A stretch of DNA of 64,000 nucleotides, taken from positions 20,041,501-20,105,500 of the forward strand of contig NC_088308.1 in assembly GCF_910592395.1 (NCBI RefSeq). Reading direction: 5' to 3'. The DNA comes from Lineus longissimus. Lineage: Eukaryota > Nemertea > Pilidiophora > Heteronemertea > Lineidae. Of the stretch, positions 1-12,900 are shown piece after piece; position 1 is the first letter of the stretch; the number at the start of each line of letters is the position of its first letter. The translations under genes and the position numbers were made by a program. The notes under the pieces were generated by a model. The model saw only the letters and a program-made list of their open reading frames with translations. It did not search any database and was not told the origin of the DNA.

Positions 1-127
1 AGAAATGAGAGACATTTCAAAGAGTGGTACAACTGTGCCAAAGCGACGAAAGAGGACAAAATCGACAAAAAGTCATGATTTTGCACCCAACAGCACCAAA
101 TTCAAAGACCTGCCCTGGCCAGAATAA
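1..127 (+). CDS. Possible 3' end of an unidentified protein-coding gene (partial)
   Basis: An open frame entering from the left edge (first full codon at base 2) runs 41 codons to a TAA at 125-127. The encoded tail is very basic in its middle (PKRRKRTKSTK, like a nuclear localisation signal) and ends FKDLPWPE. I do not recognise the protein. An open frame this short can arise by chance, so the support is the edge position, the biased composition and the absence of another gene explaining it. Confidence 0.35.
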   Translation, partial: EMRDISKSGTTVPKRRKRTKSTKSHDFAPNSTKFKDLPWPE

Positions 128-873
128 GCAAGCTATGGAGCTGAAACTTTAGGATGTGATTTAGGAGTATCTTTGCTGCTTAGGGCACAACTTTCAGAAT
201 CAAGGCCTAAGTAGTTTCAAAGAAATTACAAAATGAATGGCAACACAACAAGACTTGTAAAAATGAAACCGAACTTAGACCGGGGTTAGGTTGACTCTTA
301 TTTGGGTCAAATTAAGTTTTTTTCTCATTATTTTAGCTTGTTTTGACCTTAAATCATCAGCAATACAATATTCTAAATGAATTAGAGTGATTTGAGCACA
401 TTCAAATTTTTCACTATATTGACCCAAAATGTAGTGTAAATAGAGACAAGACCACAATTGATTTTTTAAGCCTTTTAGCAGTTAAATTGTCAATGTTTGA
501 CCGCGACGCATCAAAGAACGCGTGGTGTTGTGAATCTGAAATTTAGATTATGTTATTCCGGACAGTCGGGCAAGTAAATGGTGAAAAATAAAATGGTGAT
601 TGACCACGGAAATTTTTTTTTAATCGACAAATTAGACAGACTTTGATATTTCCACTCTTTTCAGCCAACTGGCAGAAAAAACTCAAAACACGCCCCCTAT
701 TACCCAATTAGCAAAATTCGAAATTAATTTTTTCATCAAATAATTTCTTTATATCTGTAGACTTGCCACAGCAAATATTTTTTCAATACCTCTCCAAATA
801 TGTACTTGAGAATAAAAAACATGCACTCGTCTAATAGATAGGCCTCGACCCTCCAACCTATGAATATTCATTA
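128..873. other. Non-coding stretch, AT-rich
   Basis: No convincing exon on either strand. It could be 3' UTR of the partial gene at the left edge followed by intergenic DNA. Several A-rich AATAAA-like runs lie on the plus strand, for example near 586 and 811. Confidence 0.5.
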
Positions 874-996
874 GTGGTCTTGTCTCAGCGTGAAGCAGGC
901 CTTGGGTGCCGCCTTCGGGTGGCTGCCCTTGGTCATTGAGGATCGTTCCTTCTCCCTTACGGGGGAGTTGGAGGGAGAGATCGCATTCAGAGTGGT
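874..996 (+). pseudogene. 5'-truncated U3 snoRNA copy
   Basis: This stretch matches the 3' domain of the U3 gene at 1654-1870 almost base for base. It has the box B-like AGCGTGAAG, the UUCG-capped hairpin, the box C region and the terminal CAGAGTGG (box D), but nothing corresponding to the first ~94 nt of U3 lies upstream. Without the 5' domain, which holds the pre-rRNA guide sequences and box A, it cannot make a functional U3. It starts exactly where the 420-bp direct repeat starts, so it probably arose by segmental duplication. Confidence 0.8.
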
Positions 997-1293
997 TTGC
1001 CAACTTAAAGTAAATCAAGAATAGAACCTTCACTTACGAATGATCCTTGTCCTCTTAGAGGGTGAGGGTGTCATCCAGTGATGCGGATTTGAGACTAATG
1101 ACAATAAGATAGCCTATTCTCGATCAGCAGGTCTAAATCACCTAGCCATGGCCCTGAATATGCATGGTAGTTGGGTCAAGGGGCGTGTATGTTGTTGGAC
1201 AACCTTGGTCTTTACTGAATGCAATCTATCAAACAATGTCTAAATAGATAGGGCAAATAATATTGGCCTCTCTCCTCCTGTACTGGCTACTAA
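874..1293 (+). repeat. Direct repeat copy 1 (partner 1748-2168)
   Basis: About 420 bp are repeated 874 bp further on with only scattered substitutions and small indels. The unit holds the 3' 123 nt of U3 plus about 297 bp of 3' flank. The flank is as conserved as the RNA part, which argues for recent duplication or ongoing gene conversion. Confidence 0.9.
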
Positions 1294-1653
1294 ATTATCC
1301 CTTATATGCACAGCCAATTATCCGGCGGCGGCTTTGTTGTAGCGACACCTGGGATGCGCTTTTGGTACTATAAGGTCCACATTGTTCCGTTGTCGGGTAA
1401 AATGCAGTACCGCTGGAATGTCCAAATGCAATCGATTGACAACATCATTTTAATTTAAGAAACACGAAATATTCCTTTTTCAATACATAAGAATCTTGTT
1501 CAATATCTGGTTCAGATGGTAGGGGGAAAAGATGTGACCTTATAATTCTAAACTCTTGTTTTAGTTACAAAAACATCATACACATCATATGAACAATACC
1601 ACAAACAACTTGCGGAATGCTTTCTTTTCGTCCCCAGATCACCATCTTGCTGT

Positions 1654-1870
1654 AAGATCATACTTTTAGGGATCATTTCTATAGTATGTATCGCCAGGAC
1701 ATCAGGTAAAACTGATCCTGGACAACAAACCACGATGACGAGTCAAAGTGGTCTCTCCTGAGCGTGAAGCAGGCCTTGGGTGCCGCCTTCGGGTGGCTGC
1801 CCTTGGTCATTGAGGATCGTTCCTTCTCCCTCATGGGGGAGTTGGAGGGAGAGATCACATTCAGAGTGGT
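1654..1870 (+). ncRNA. U3 small nucleolar RNA
   Basis: The 5' end AAGATCATACTTTTAGGGAT, followed by CATTTCTATAGTATGT, matches the conserved 5' domain of metazoan U3, which base-pairs with pre-18S rRNA. Then come GATGACG (box C'-like), CTCCTGAGCGTGAAG (box B), a GC hairpin capped by TTCG, a box C region (TGAGGATCGTTCC), a second hairpin (CTCCC...GGGGAG) and a terminal box D (CAGAGTGG). Total length is 217 nt, the same as human U3. U3 guides the early cleavages of the 18S precursor. I did not identify the snRNA-type promoter or 3' box with confidence. Confidence 0.92.
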
Positions 1871-2168
1871 TTGCCAACTTTAAGTAAATCAAGAATAGAA
1901 CCTTCACTTACGAATGATCCATGTCCTCTGAGAGGGTGAGGGTGTCATCCAGGGATGCGGATTTGAGACTAATGGCAATAAGATAGCCTATTCTCGATCA
2001 GCAGGTCTAAATCACCTAGCTATGGCCCTGAATATGCATGGTAGTCGGGTCAAAGGGCGTGTATGTAGTTGGACAACCTTGGTCTTTACTGAATGCAATC
2101 TATCAAACAATGTCTAAATTGATAGGGCAAATAATATTGGCCTCTCTCTGCTCCTGTACTGGCTACTA
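1748..2168 (+). repeat. Direct repeat copy 2, inside and downstream of the U3 gene
   Basis: This copy is continuous with the intact U3 gene and so is probably the source copy. It ends at CTGTACTGGCTACTA, as does copy 1. Confidence 0.9.
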
Positions 2169-2696
2169 GTAGTCACATCTTGTTGTGAGATGATTGTGAA
2201 TCGTCACCGTCCTTCTGATTAAAACTAAAAAAACAAGCTGTTTCCTGTTGATTAAGGGCCACATTCATGATCTCTCTTCGTCCTCCAGCCACCCCTGTAG
2301 AGGCATTTTGGCAGTGTGGGCTGTGCAGTGGAAACATTAGAATTGAACAATCAAAAAGTTTGTATATAATGAAAGAACAAGGAAATAAAAGTAGTTATCA
2401 AAATTTATTACACCTTATAGTTTATTGAATCAGTTATCATGATAAATGGAATGCATTTCTATAAATTAATACACAAACTTGAGATTCACCAAAACGTGAT
2501 CATTAATGTTATCAAGAAGACTGAGCAGTCAAACAGACTAGAGAAACTTATGCCCCCCCCCCCTTCTCTTCAGAGGCAATTCCATCATTAAGTTCAGGAG
2601 TAAAAAGTCCAAAATATTGTTCACTATAGCCAGCCAGGAACCGCTTCTCCATTATAAAGCTTAGTCCAACTAGATTTACAAATGATGTCTTATTCT
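2169..2696. other. U3-GNPTG intergenic DNA and GNPTG 3' UTR
   Basis: No exon was found. On the minus strand an AATAAA (plus-strand tttatt at 2404-2409) suits the GNPTG 3' end. An 11-base C run lies at 2553-2563. Confidence 0.55.
2404..2409 (-). terminator. Candidate poly(A) signal of GNPTG
   Basis: AATAAA on the minus strand about 290 bases after the stop codon. Confidence 0.5.
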
Positions 2697-5600
2697 TCAC
2701 AGGTCTTCATCCCCTTCGTATATCTGCATTGCATGATCATCGTTCCTTGCGGCAACTGTCCCAGTGTTCTTGTGTCCTCCAATAGTCATATTGAAATGCT
2801 CCTCAAAATCTGAAATCAAAAGAACCAAAGTCATGTTAAATCATGTTAAACCATGTTAAAACTGGAATGCACAGTACTATTGACAGTACATGTATTCTCA
2901 GCCATTTGACAATTTGTTCATTGAATATTCAAATTGCACCAGCAAAATGCTCAATATGTGCCCTTTTACATCAGCCAAAGAAAAAAGGCCAGATGACAAG
3001 GATAGTCATATTATCAGGACAAAACATCACAACGTCACTCAGTAAATGTGTCAATGACATTGGCATTGTGTCAATGACACTGTCAGTTTATACAAAACCT
3101 AATGGGTAAACCAAACAGTTAGAGTGTACTCTGTACTTGAGGGGCTCGGAGCTTCTAAAATTCTGTAATGATTGTTGTCCACAGACAGCAGAAGCAACAA
3201 AGATGAGCTATAGCCATGTTTCCCGATGATACTGTGAGAAATATGAGTTTGAGTGGTGCCACCATTACTTGGAGGAATTCCTCTTTTAGGGATTGAGCAA
3301 GAATTGGTGTAATGTAGGTCAACGAACAGGGGGATGATGATGAAACGGAAGTCTGAATAACAAGCTGTTCGGTAAAGCATTTGGAGGAGAAGTAGCGCTT
3401 TGAGCAGACTTCCTCTAGATTGCTGCGATTGAAATTGATTCCGTTTTCTCAGAATCAAAATGAAAAATCTGCCGCTTGAAAGCAGTTTTGTAATGGCAAA
3501 GCTTTGAGATCATACTGGCACATATATTAAAAGAAACAGAACATACATGTACACGTCACAATTGGTACTAGTATATCACACCAGTATGTAGAAAATACTT
3601 GGAACAGTCACTGATCTAAATGCTATCATGTCATGTAAATGGAAAGGAAAATATGATGCGATCATGCAATGAAAACATGCACAGATGAAGCACAAATACA
3701 CATGTAGCTTGCTATAAGGATATCACATGCGGTTGGTAGCCAATGACAGTTATGACTGACTTACGTTTTGGGGCATTAGGTATTACCAGTGGAGGTATTA
3801 GCTAGAGAAAGAAAGTAGGTGAATCCAGGTATATTAATATAGTTTTAAGAAAATTTGATATTGAAAGAATAAGTAAGACTCCCAAAAAAATGATTTTCTG
3901 ACCAAAGTAATGGAAGACCAACCCTTTTTTTAGTTTCCTTGACACTGATTTTAACCCATATCACTCAATATCTTTTTAACCTTCTGGGCAGGTTGTAATA
4001 GGTCTGGACTTTTGTGCAGAAATGTATTAGCCAACTAAACATACCTTAACATTTTATACTTACATGCCATAACATTACTTGACTGTGGATTGCTAAGCTG
4101 CAAGATGGTCCGCAAGCCTTCTATCTCGGAACGTAATTTTTGATATTCCTGAAAACAGAAAATCATATGCTTTCATAAGCAGTTACCCTCGTGGGGCCCT
4201 CAATTCCGCCAAGTCTTTTATCTGGTGGCCCATAAATTATATATTATTATTGATCTGAATCACACACTGGTAAAGATAACACTTGCGACCAAAGATCAGA
4301 AAGTGATATGTCAAATTACATACTGCTGTACATTTCTCTAACGTTTCAAATTCCCCATTTGCTTTCTTCTCCTCCTTCTGCTCATTTTCCACCGCTTCTT
4401 TAGCAAGTTGTTCTTTCAAGGTAACAGGAAGACAATATCCAACTTCTTCAAAGATCTTCCTCAGCTTTTTATCGTACCCCTGAAACAGACACATAATCTT
4501 ATCAACATGTCTTTCAATATTGTAAGGTTCACAAGTTTGAAACATATAAATTTTCTTAATTGTTTTACGGACTTAGAATTACTCGGCACAGACTGACCCA
4601 ACTCACCTTCTTCGTAATTTCCTCGTCATGAAGTTGTGTCTCCAAAAAGTCCCATTTAGTTCTTAGATCTTCACTGAGAGTAGGGTAAACTAATGTTGAA
4701 TGATTGTGGCAGACTAGAGGAGATCTAAAGATCATCTCATATTGGCATGTGTGGGGCTCGTTGACTGCACCAATCTCATGTTTCTTGCCACACTGGAGTA
4801 TAACCTGCAAGAGGAGTTATTATTTTTAATCTCATCACAAGAACAAATTAGGGCATGGCTTTTTTGGTTGTTTCCATCAGATTTAGTAGACACAAACAAA
4901 GGAGAAAGACTGTATAACCTCCAAAACTACTGTCTTAATACATTAGGCTCTCCCAAACTATGGCTTCCTCATAGACAAACCCCCATTCTACAGAAGTCAG
5001 AATCACTGGGCAAAAAATGGCACAAACTAACTTGAAAACACAGTGTGAGCTAGCTCCTGCGTAAGATAGTAAATTCTGAACTCACTTTCACTGAGCGAAA
5101 AGTATTTCCACAGGTGTCCCCCTCTCGCATCACCATGGCTACAAATGTATTGTTGACGATCTCCCACTCTTGAAATACACTTCAAAAGATAATAAAGAGA
5201 TGTTGTTATCAGCCTTAGCTCAATACTTTAACTGTGTATACATGTACAAACGCTCCGATTATTCTCCTTTTTCGGGAAGTTTGATACAAATTTTTGTGTG
5301 TTTTTTGGTTGAAGCTTCTATGTAGCAGAGACTAGAGGCCAACTTGCTAATAACCACACTGACTTACCCCAATATTCCACTGTAAGGATTCCATCGTATA
5401 CTTTGTTCATATTGAGTCACATTGACAAAGGGACAAAACTCGTAACGATATCTGAAAGAAAGATTTATAGAAGGAGTTACACATGTTGCTCAAACATTAC
5501 GATAGGAGTTCAGTTCTGCTAAGTAGTGCAAACAAACATACATTTCAACAGACCTTACTTTATAGAATGCTAGTATCAGACATAACTCCGAGGAAGAATT

Positions 5601-6407
5601 TTCTTACATGTATCAGAAGTTGTAACGTTGGAGGAATTATAGAAAAGTGGGAAGATCAGTCATGACAGTGGGATGCAGTCATTTCCAATACAAGAAATCT
5701 GAACATGGTACACAGATTACACAAGACAATCTGACTTACGACTCATCCACTTTAGAAAAGCATTTTCCCATGAGTCTCTGAAGATGTGGTGGCCCTGAGA
5801 ACTTGGTTGGCTTTACTCTCATTTTTAGGGAAGGAGTATTAGATTGTTCTGCATAGCCAGCATTGAAATTGTTTTGATAGCTGAAAGTGAATTAAAATAT
5901 ACGGCAAAAGTTTATTTAAAAAATATATTACACATTTTAAATACAAGGCATCTGATAAGAATCAGATTTTTTTTGATTAAGTCTTCTTAAGTCTGCCTCT
6001 AAGAACACCAAAAACCATCAAAACTGGTTGCCAACCTTGTGACTAAATACTTACGCCGAATTTGATGAAGGTCCATCAATTATCTTCATAGTCATCTCAG
6101 CAGCAATGGCAAATTCACCTACAAAAAATTATATCAATTTGTTCAAAATCTCATTTTCATCCCAGGCACTTGTGCATGCTATGATGCATTTAGCTATCAG
6201 CACCAGGTTCAGCTTTACTATGGATGTTCCAAAAAACCCTTTTAAATGCAAAATATTTCACTGCTTCAGGTTATGGATCTAATTACACAAATCTAAGGCT
6301 AGCAATAACCATGGTTACATATAAATCTTACCAAAAAACAATGTGAATCCATAGAAAAGTGCTGGAAATATCTCCAAAAATATTTTGCTTCTGCTGTTGA
6401 CAGCCAT
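2697..6407 (-). CDS. GNPTG: N-acetylglucosamine-1-phosphotransferase subunit gamma
   Basis: Accessory subunit of the Golgi enzyme that starts the mannose-6-phosphate tag on lysosomal hydrolases. Nine exons: 6332-6407, 6055-6118, 5740-5880, 5368-5451, 5086-5179, 4607-4804, 4324-4479, 4064-4148, 2697-2809. Their phases join into 336 aa (human about 305). The N-terminus is a signal peptide (hydrophobic [13 protein letters not shown]). The MRH (mannose-6-phosphate receptor homology) region carries [45 protein letters not shown] and the cysteines around [26 protein letters not shown] segment and a short coiled region ([12 protein letters not shown]) follow, then an acidic end (EGDEDL). All introns are GT-AG. 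The start codon is 240 bp from that of TSR3 on the other strand, so the two probably share a promoter. The least certain join is exon 8 to exon 9. Confidence 0.93.
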
Positions 6408-6647
6408 GTTGATTTGTACGTTCACCTCGTCTCTACGTTGTCTATGTCGTATCAAACGTTGAGCACAAATGTACAGCACCCACACCTGGGTTCAAAAAGT
6501 ATAGATCACGTGATGGTCAAAATGGCAGCCTCCATGAAAATGAAATTTTGGATACGATAAAATTTTAACATTTTGTCGCTTTTTCTTTGACTATAGACAC
6601 GGATAATTACCAAAGATCATTTTACAACAAAGCCTATATCATATAGA
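6408..6647. promoter_or_regulatory. Bidirectional promoter between GNPTG and TSR3
   Basis: Only 240 bp separate the two divergent start codons, so both promoters must lie here or in the 5' UTRs. I see no TATA box placed clearly for either gene, as usual for housekeeping promoters. Confidence 0.6.
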
Positions 6648-9031
6648 ATGGGCAAAAGTGGAAAATCTCACAGGGAGGAGTCCCACGGCCACGGTCATCA
6701 TCATGGGAAAGGGCATCGAGGAGGGCATCACGGCCATGGAGCAGCAAAACACAGACGTGATGATCGTGACCGCAAAAATCAACATGGCATTGATGAGAAA
6801 GACAATCGCAGGCGAGAAAGAGATAATGAAGATAGGTTTACTGCAGCTGGGAGAGATGGAGCGTGCGGTACGACAATAGGTCCCTTTACCCAGCCTAGGT
6901 GGTATTTTCTGGTCTTGTGCTACTGTTAATGTCATGACAGTAACTGTCACCTTTGTCAGAGAATTATGTGCCAGTTCACAGATGGGAATAGATGACTTTT
7001 AGATTAGATCTCGATTCAAAGTGAAATCAGTTACCTATTTGTACTTGCAGGTGAAGCAGAACTTTGGGACAAAACTTCAGATAAATACAAAGTGCCATAT
7101 CCACTTGCCATGTGGGATCTGGAACATTGTGATCCAAAGAAATGCTCGGGAAGAAAGCTGGCACGTTTAGGCTATGTTTCAACTCTTAGACTACAGCAAC
7201 GATTCAGTGGCCTTATTCTATCACCTGTTGGAACCAAGTGTGTGGCGCCTGAAGACAGGTAACTATTTCCAATCTTGTTGAAGTACCATGTACATACGGT
7301 ATTTCCATTTACATCATGACAGAATACTGTCAGTTAAAAAGCACTGGATGATCTGTAGTTGTGACACACAGCAAATGTTATGTATTGTAAGGCTGGTAGA
7401 CAGAAGCTCTTTTCAGGAACAAGTGAGACGTCAAAAGGTTCTTCAGTAACAGTGGACATTGCATACTTGTAGGTTAGCAATACGATAGTCCGAGAGGTAA
7501 ATTGTATTTTCTGTGGTGTTTCTTGGAATTGACTTGTCATTAATTTGGATCTGACTTTGGGGACAATTCCCTGCTGGCCGTCCTGTCAGAGAGAGTTTAT
7601 ATGTTTGTAAGAAAGTGAGCTAATATTCGTGTCCCTATACTTGATATTACCAGTAGCTACATCTTAGCAAAAGTATATTATACGTAAATTGTTTTTTTGT
7701 GATTTCAGAGAAATAGTCGAAGAAAAGGGCATAGCTGTTGTAGATTGTTCCTGGGCGAAGCTCGAGGAGACACCATTTGCGAGAATGAAAGGAACCCATC
7801 CAAGATTACTTCCATATCTAGTTGCTGTAAATCCTATCAACTACGGCCGTCCCTGCAAACTAAGCTGTGTTGAGGCGTATGCAGCTACTTTTTACATTGT
7901 TGGAATGAAGGAACATGGTGATACGCTACTCAGACAGTTCAAGTGGGGACATTCGTTCTTTGAAGTAAATCGTGAAGTTTTGGACAAGTATGCTGCCTGT
8001 ACGACATCGGCTGAAGTAGTGGAAGCCCAGGAAGCATACCTCGAACAGATAAAGAGGGAAGATGCAGAAGGAAAGTTGGAGGGTGGGTGTTGGTAGTAAT
8101 AACTGTGGAATTTTTCTCTGCCTGGCAGAATCTTTATTAGTCAAAATCGAATCCTTTTATTTTAGCTAGAATATTTGACTATACTAAGAAGAAAGCTTTA
8201 CAGATAAATGGACTTAATGAACTTTTCATTCGCACACACACAGTTATTTAATTGGGGAAAAAAGTTTGTGCTCCAACATCCTTAATCAATATCAACTTAT
8301 TAAATGTATCTGCGATGGCATGACTGGTCGGTGCAGTGGTAGTATTCAGACTGTCCAAAGTGATTGTTTAAATGCAACTTCTTTGCCCACTGTTAATATT
8401 CATCAATTTCAATTACAGATCTGACAGATATAGATCTCACACAAGATAATTATAATCCAAACAGAAACGTTGGTCTTCTTCCACCCTCGGAGTCTGAGAG
8501 GTAGGTTTTCCTTGCATTCCCACATTCATCTTTCATATCAGCAAAAAGAAAAGTACCTGATCTTCTGCTGCACCGAAAATCAGCTTAAATGACACCATAA
8601 GAGATGTACTTAGATTTCACAAAACGCACAGACAATAGTGAAATGCAAAACCAGTCTGTCTCGACCTGCAAAGCTTGGAGCAAGATGGTAAGAAAGAAGA
8701 AATGCCACATGCCTGTCATTTGAGTAATTTCACGCATCCTGATAATTGCTTTTACAGTTCTGAAGAAGAAGAAACAGATGAGGAAGAAGACAAAGTGGAA
8801 GATGAAGAAGAATCTGATGAAGGAGATGATGATGAAGACAAAGGTTGTGCTACTGAAGCGAAGGACAACAGGAAAGAAGGGACATCTAGTGGTCATGAGA
8901 CACTTGATCAAGAGACAGATGTACAGGATGATGGTGCTTCTCGTGAACTTCGTGATAAATTGGAAGACAGTTTGCTGACAAATTTGAAATTGACTGATGA
9001 ACAGACTTTTGGTGATTCAAAAGAGAGCTGA
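6648..9031 (+). CDS. TSR3: 18S rRNA aminocarboxypropyltransferase
   Basis: TSR3 transfers the 3-amino-3-carboxypropyl group of S-adenosylmethionine to a methylated pseudouridine in 18S rRNA, the last step of a hypermodification in 40S maturation. Exons 6648-6867, 7051-7258, 7709-8082, 8419-8500 and 8758-9031 give 385 aa (human 312). The N-terminus is rich in His, Arg and Lys. Family signatures are [85 protein letters not shown] and LLDKYAAC-like LDKYAAC. The last exon is an acidic tail (Glu/Asp/Lys runs), common in TSR3 and poorly conserved. A plus-strand AATAAA at 9591-9596 is a candidate end. It lies head to head with GNPTG. Confidence 0.95.
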
Positions 9032-9985
9032 TAAGTGCATACAGAAAAGCAGATGTTACTGCCAGGCCAGGATGGAGTTCAGAGTTCTTAGGGGAAAGCA
9101 CTTCATAATATGATATGTATTGGGAAGTGACAAAGAAAACTAAACAGCTGCTATTGGTTGAAAACAAGTTTTGCATCTCAATTTGGTTCCACTTCTTCTT
9201 TCATTCTTGTAAGACTAAGCAAAGTTGTGACAGTCACACTCCCACTGTCTCAATTGAACTGGAATGCAGTGTCACTTAGTTCTTTGTTATAGTATGAAGG
9301 ACTCACTGGGCAAACCCTTTCAGCATCAATGATAAGGGAAAGGAGGGCTATGTACAGTAGTGACACCACCAGTGTCATTATCGGGGACAGATGTGACAAT
9401 TCCCCCAATCTGACTGGAATATGACATGGTCACAACTGCCTTGTTTGCTAACAGGATGTGACCTTGTCTCTGTCTAACCACAATCTAGTCAAACGTTCCC
9501 ACCTGACAATTCAAAAAGTGTGATTAAGACTCATGAGTTAAGAAGCTGTCTTGATCCAGCAAGAACTCCCTGTATGAGGGACAAGAGGGTAATAAATGTA
9601 GAGACCAATTATACAGTCTCATCTGTAGTCAACTTCATGCACAAGGGGAGACAGTGCTTGAGCCTTGATCATATAGGCCAAAGTCTAATTTGATAATGAT
9701 ACATGAGTACTGTTCAAGTGACCTGTAGACAAAGACACAACCACAGTTGTGACCTCAGTATTTCGAGACGATGGGACAAGATGTCATTGTATCGAAGGAA
9801 TGTGACTCTTCTCCATACAGTTTAGAATACAACATGGTCGCAACTGCCTTGTGTGTTGAGAGATTGTGCCCCTTATTATCTCCATTCATTATCTAAGGGG
9901 CAAAACAGGCAGAAACTAGTTATCCCGTCTCAGTAATATCATAAAAAGTCCACTTTACTGTTACTTCATGCCTGAGATATCCAGG
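9032..9985. other. TSR3 3' flank with degenerate GTCACAAC-type repeats
   Basis: No gene seen. From about 9360 the sequence repeats degenerate units such as ATGGTCACAACTGCCTTGT (9425-9445) and ATGGTCGCAACTGCCTTGT (9833-9855), which foreshadow the array that follows. Confidence 0.5.
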
Positions 9986-12900
9986 CAAAGGAGACTGTTA
10001 CAACCAGACCAAATCCGCCTGGCAGCTTGGCATCCGTCTTGCCAACTAAGTAAGAGAGATGGTCCTATTAGCCACAATCAGAGCGAATCGTATACTGCTA
10101 ATCGTATACTGCTCTGACTGCTGGTCCATCGTGTCGCCTATACGGCGAGAGAGATGGGACAGTCACAACCAGACCGAATTCGACATTGCATCTGCATCGT
10201 CGTGCCAACACGGTGAGCGAGGCGAGACAGTCACAACCAGACCTCAATACGGTAAGACTGATAAGACAGTCACCACCAGACCAAATTGGACCAGGCTGCC
10301 CCAAAGTTTTTTCAACAGGACTACAGAGATAAGACAGTCTCAGTAAGACCAAACGAAATTGGCCGCTCTGCCGTCTTGCCAACACGGTGAGAAAGTCACA
10401 AACGGATCGCATCTGGCCTGGCTGTCCCACGTCTCGTCAGAAAGGTTAGAGAGTTGAATTGGTCACAACCAGACTAAATTGGACCTGGCTGCTAGGAAAC
10501 CATGTCACCGACACGATGGGTTTCGCCGTGCTATGTTCACGTCGATATGGATGGGTCAGTCACAACCAGACCGCACAGATGCTGGCTGCATGCTCCACCG
10601 TTTGGTCAAAACTGTTAGAGATATGAGACAGCCAAAATCAGAGCGTATGGCCATGGCGGCTGGCCGATATGGTGGGGAAGAGTCACAACCACACTGGGAT
10701 ACTCGATATTCCTGTTAGCGCAACCGGACTCACGCGGTGGGACAGCACCTCTGAAAACTTGACGTCTTGCCCTGAAAAGTCACAACCAGATCGACTATGA
10801 CCAGCTGGATGCTCCACCGTGTCGTCGATAGGGTGAAATGTATATGGGACAGCCAGAACCAGGCCAGGTCGAATGGGGCGTGGCTACCTGCGTCTTACCG
10901 ATACTGTTGGAGACATGATACAGCCACCACGACACTGAATCTGGCAGCTCCACACAGTGAGAGAGATGGTCTTTATCACAACCAGGGTGAATCCTACCTG
11001 GCTGTTGGTCCTTCGTGTCACCTACAAAGTGAGAGAGATGGGGCAGCCACAACCAGACCGAATCGGACTTGGCTGCACCAAGTCTTGTCAACACGATGAG
11101 AGAGATGAGGCGGTCTTAACCAGAGTGAATATTGCCTGGTTTCCCCCAAAGTTGTCTTAGTCACAACAAGACCGAATCGGGCCAAGTTGCTCCACCATTT
11201 CACCAGCTCGGCCAGGCCGAATGGGGACTGACTCCCCTGTGTTTCGCCGAGATAGTGAGAGAAATTATACATCTTCAGCCAAACCGAAATGGGCGTATGA
11301 CTCCCACGATTGGGCAGCCAGGTCACAACACTCTATCCGTGTCGCTGAGAGAGATTAAGTAGTCATAACCAGTTCGAATCGTATATGGTTGTCCCACAGT
11401 AGAGCCAATCGGGTTATAGAAGCGAGACAGTCACCACCAAACCGAATCGGAACGGCTGCCCTGCCATCTCGCTAAAAGGATAAGACAGTCACAGCCATGC
11501 CGAATTGGACCCAGCATCTGCCAAGTCGTACCAACACGGTAAGAGAGGCGAGACTGTCACAATAATACCGCATCTGACCCGGCTGCCCCAAACAGATGAG
11601 AGAGATGAGACAGTCACTGTCAGTCAAACCGGACCAGGCTGATCCACTGTGTCACTGACACTGAGACAACCAAAACGGCCGAAACGGTAAGAGAAATGTG
11701 ATAGCAGCGGTAGACAACACGGTAGTACAGCCACAACCATACCGATTTGGCATTTGCATTGTCTTGCCAACATAGTTAGAGAGGCGAGGCAGTCACAACG
11801 AGACCGAATCGAACCTGGCTGCCCCCAATACGCTGAGAGATATGAGACAGTAACAGCAAGACCAAATCAGGCCAAGCTGCTCCACCGTATCACTGCTACG
11901 CTGGGATACCGGTAGATGAAACCACTGGGACCAGGCCAGGCCAAAAAGGGACTGACTGTCCCAGGGTTTCGCGGAGATAGTGCATGGGGCAGCCATAGCC
12001 AGCCAAACATGGGCGTGTCACTCACACTGGGAGGCAGCTACATCCCAACTCTCTAACCGTGTCGTCGACACGGTGAGAGCACACCTGTAAGTTTGTCCAA
12101 TCGGAACTGGTTGCTCCATCGTTTAGCCAACTTGATGAGACAGATGAAACAGTCCCACCCAGTCCGATCATGTCTGCTGGCTGCCCTGCCGTTCTGTCAA
12201 CATGGTGCATGTGATGAGACAGTCACACCAAGCCTGGTTATTTCCTGCTGCCTGCCCCACATTCTGTCAACACGGTGAGGGAGATGAGACAATCACACGC
12301 AGTCCGGTCATGTCTGCTGGCTGCCCCGCCATCATGCCAACACGCTGAGAGAGACGAGACAGTCACACCCAGCCCGATTATGTCCTGCTGGCTGCCCCGC
12401 CATCATGTCAACACGCTGAGAGAGACGAGACAGTCACACCCAGCCTGATTATGTCCTGCTGCCTGCCCCACGTTCTGTCAACACGGTGAAGGAGATAGGA
12501 CAGTCACACCCAGTCCGATTATGTCCTTCTGGCTGCCCCGCCATCATGTCAACACGCTGAGAGAGATGAGACAGTCACTCCCAGCCCGATCATGTCCTGC
12601 TGCCTGCCCCGCCGGCGCCTTTAAAGACGGTGCATGTGATGAGACAGCCACACCCAGCCTGGTTATGTCGTACTGCCTGCACCGCCAACCTGGCAACCCG
12701 GTGAGAGAGGTGAGACAGTCACAGCCAGCCCGATTATGTCCTGCTGTCTGTCCCGCCGGGTCGCCGACACTGTGGAAGAGGTGAGACAATCACAATCAGA
12801 CCGAATCGGGCCTGGCTACCCTGCCGTCTTCACTACTCGAAGAGAGAGATGAGTCACAACCAGACCGTATTTGACCTGGCTGCTCCGCCGTCTTACCAAC

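Noticed and set aside
3765..3801. A 37-bp minus-strand segment with good splice sites in the last GNPTG intron
   Set aside because: After exon 8 it reads into an in-frame stop, while skipping it gives a clean join to the last exon. It may be a poison or cryptic exon.
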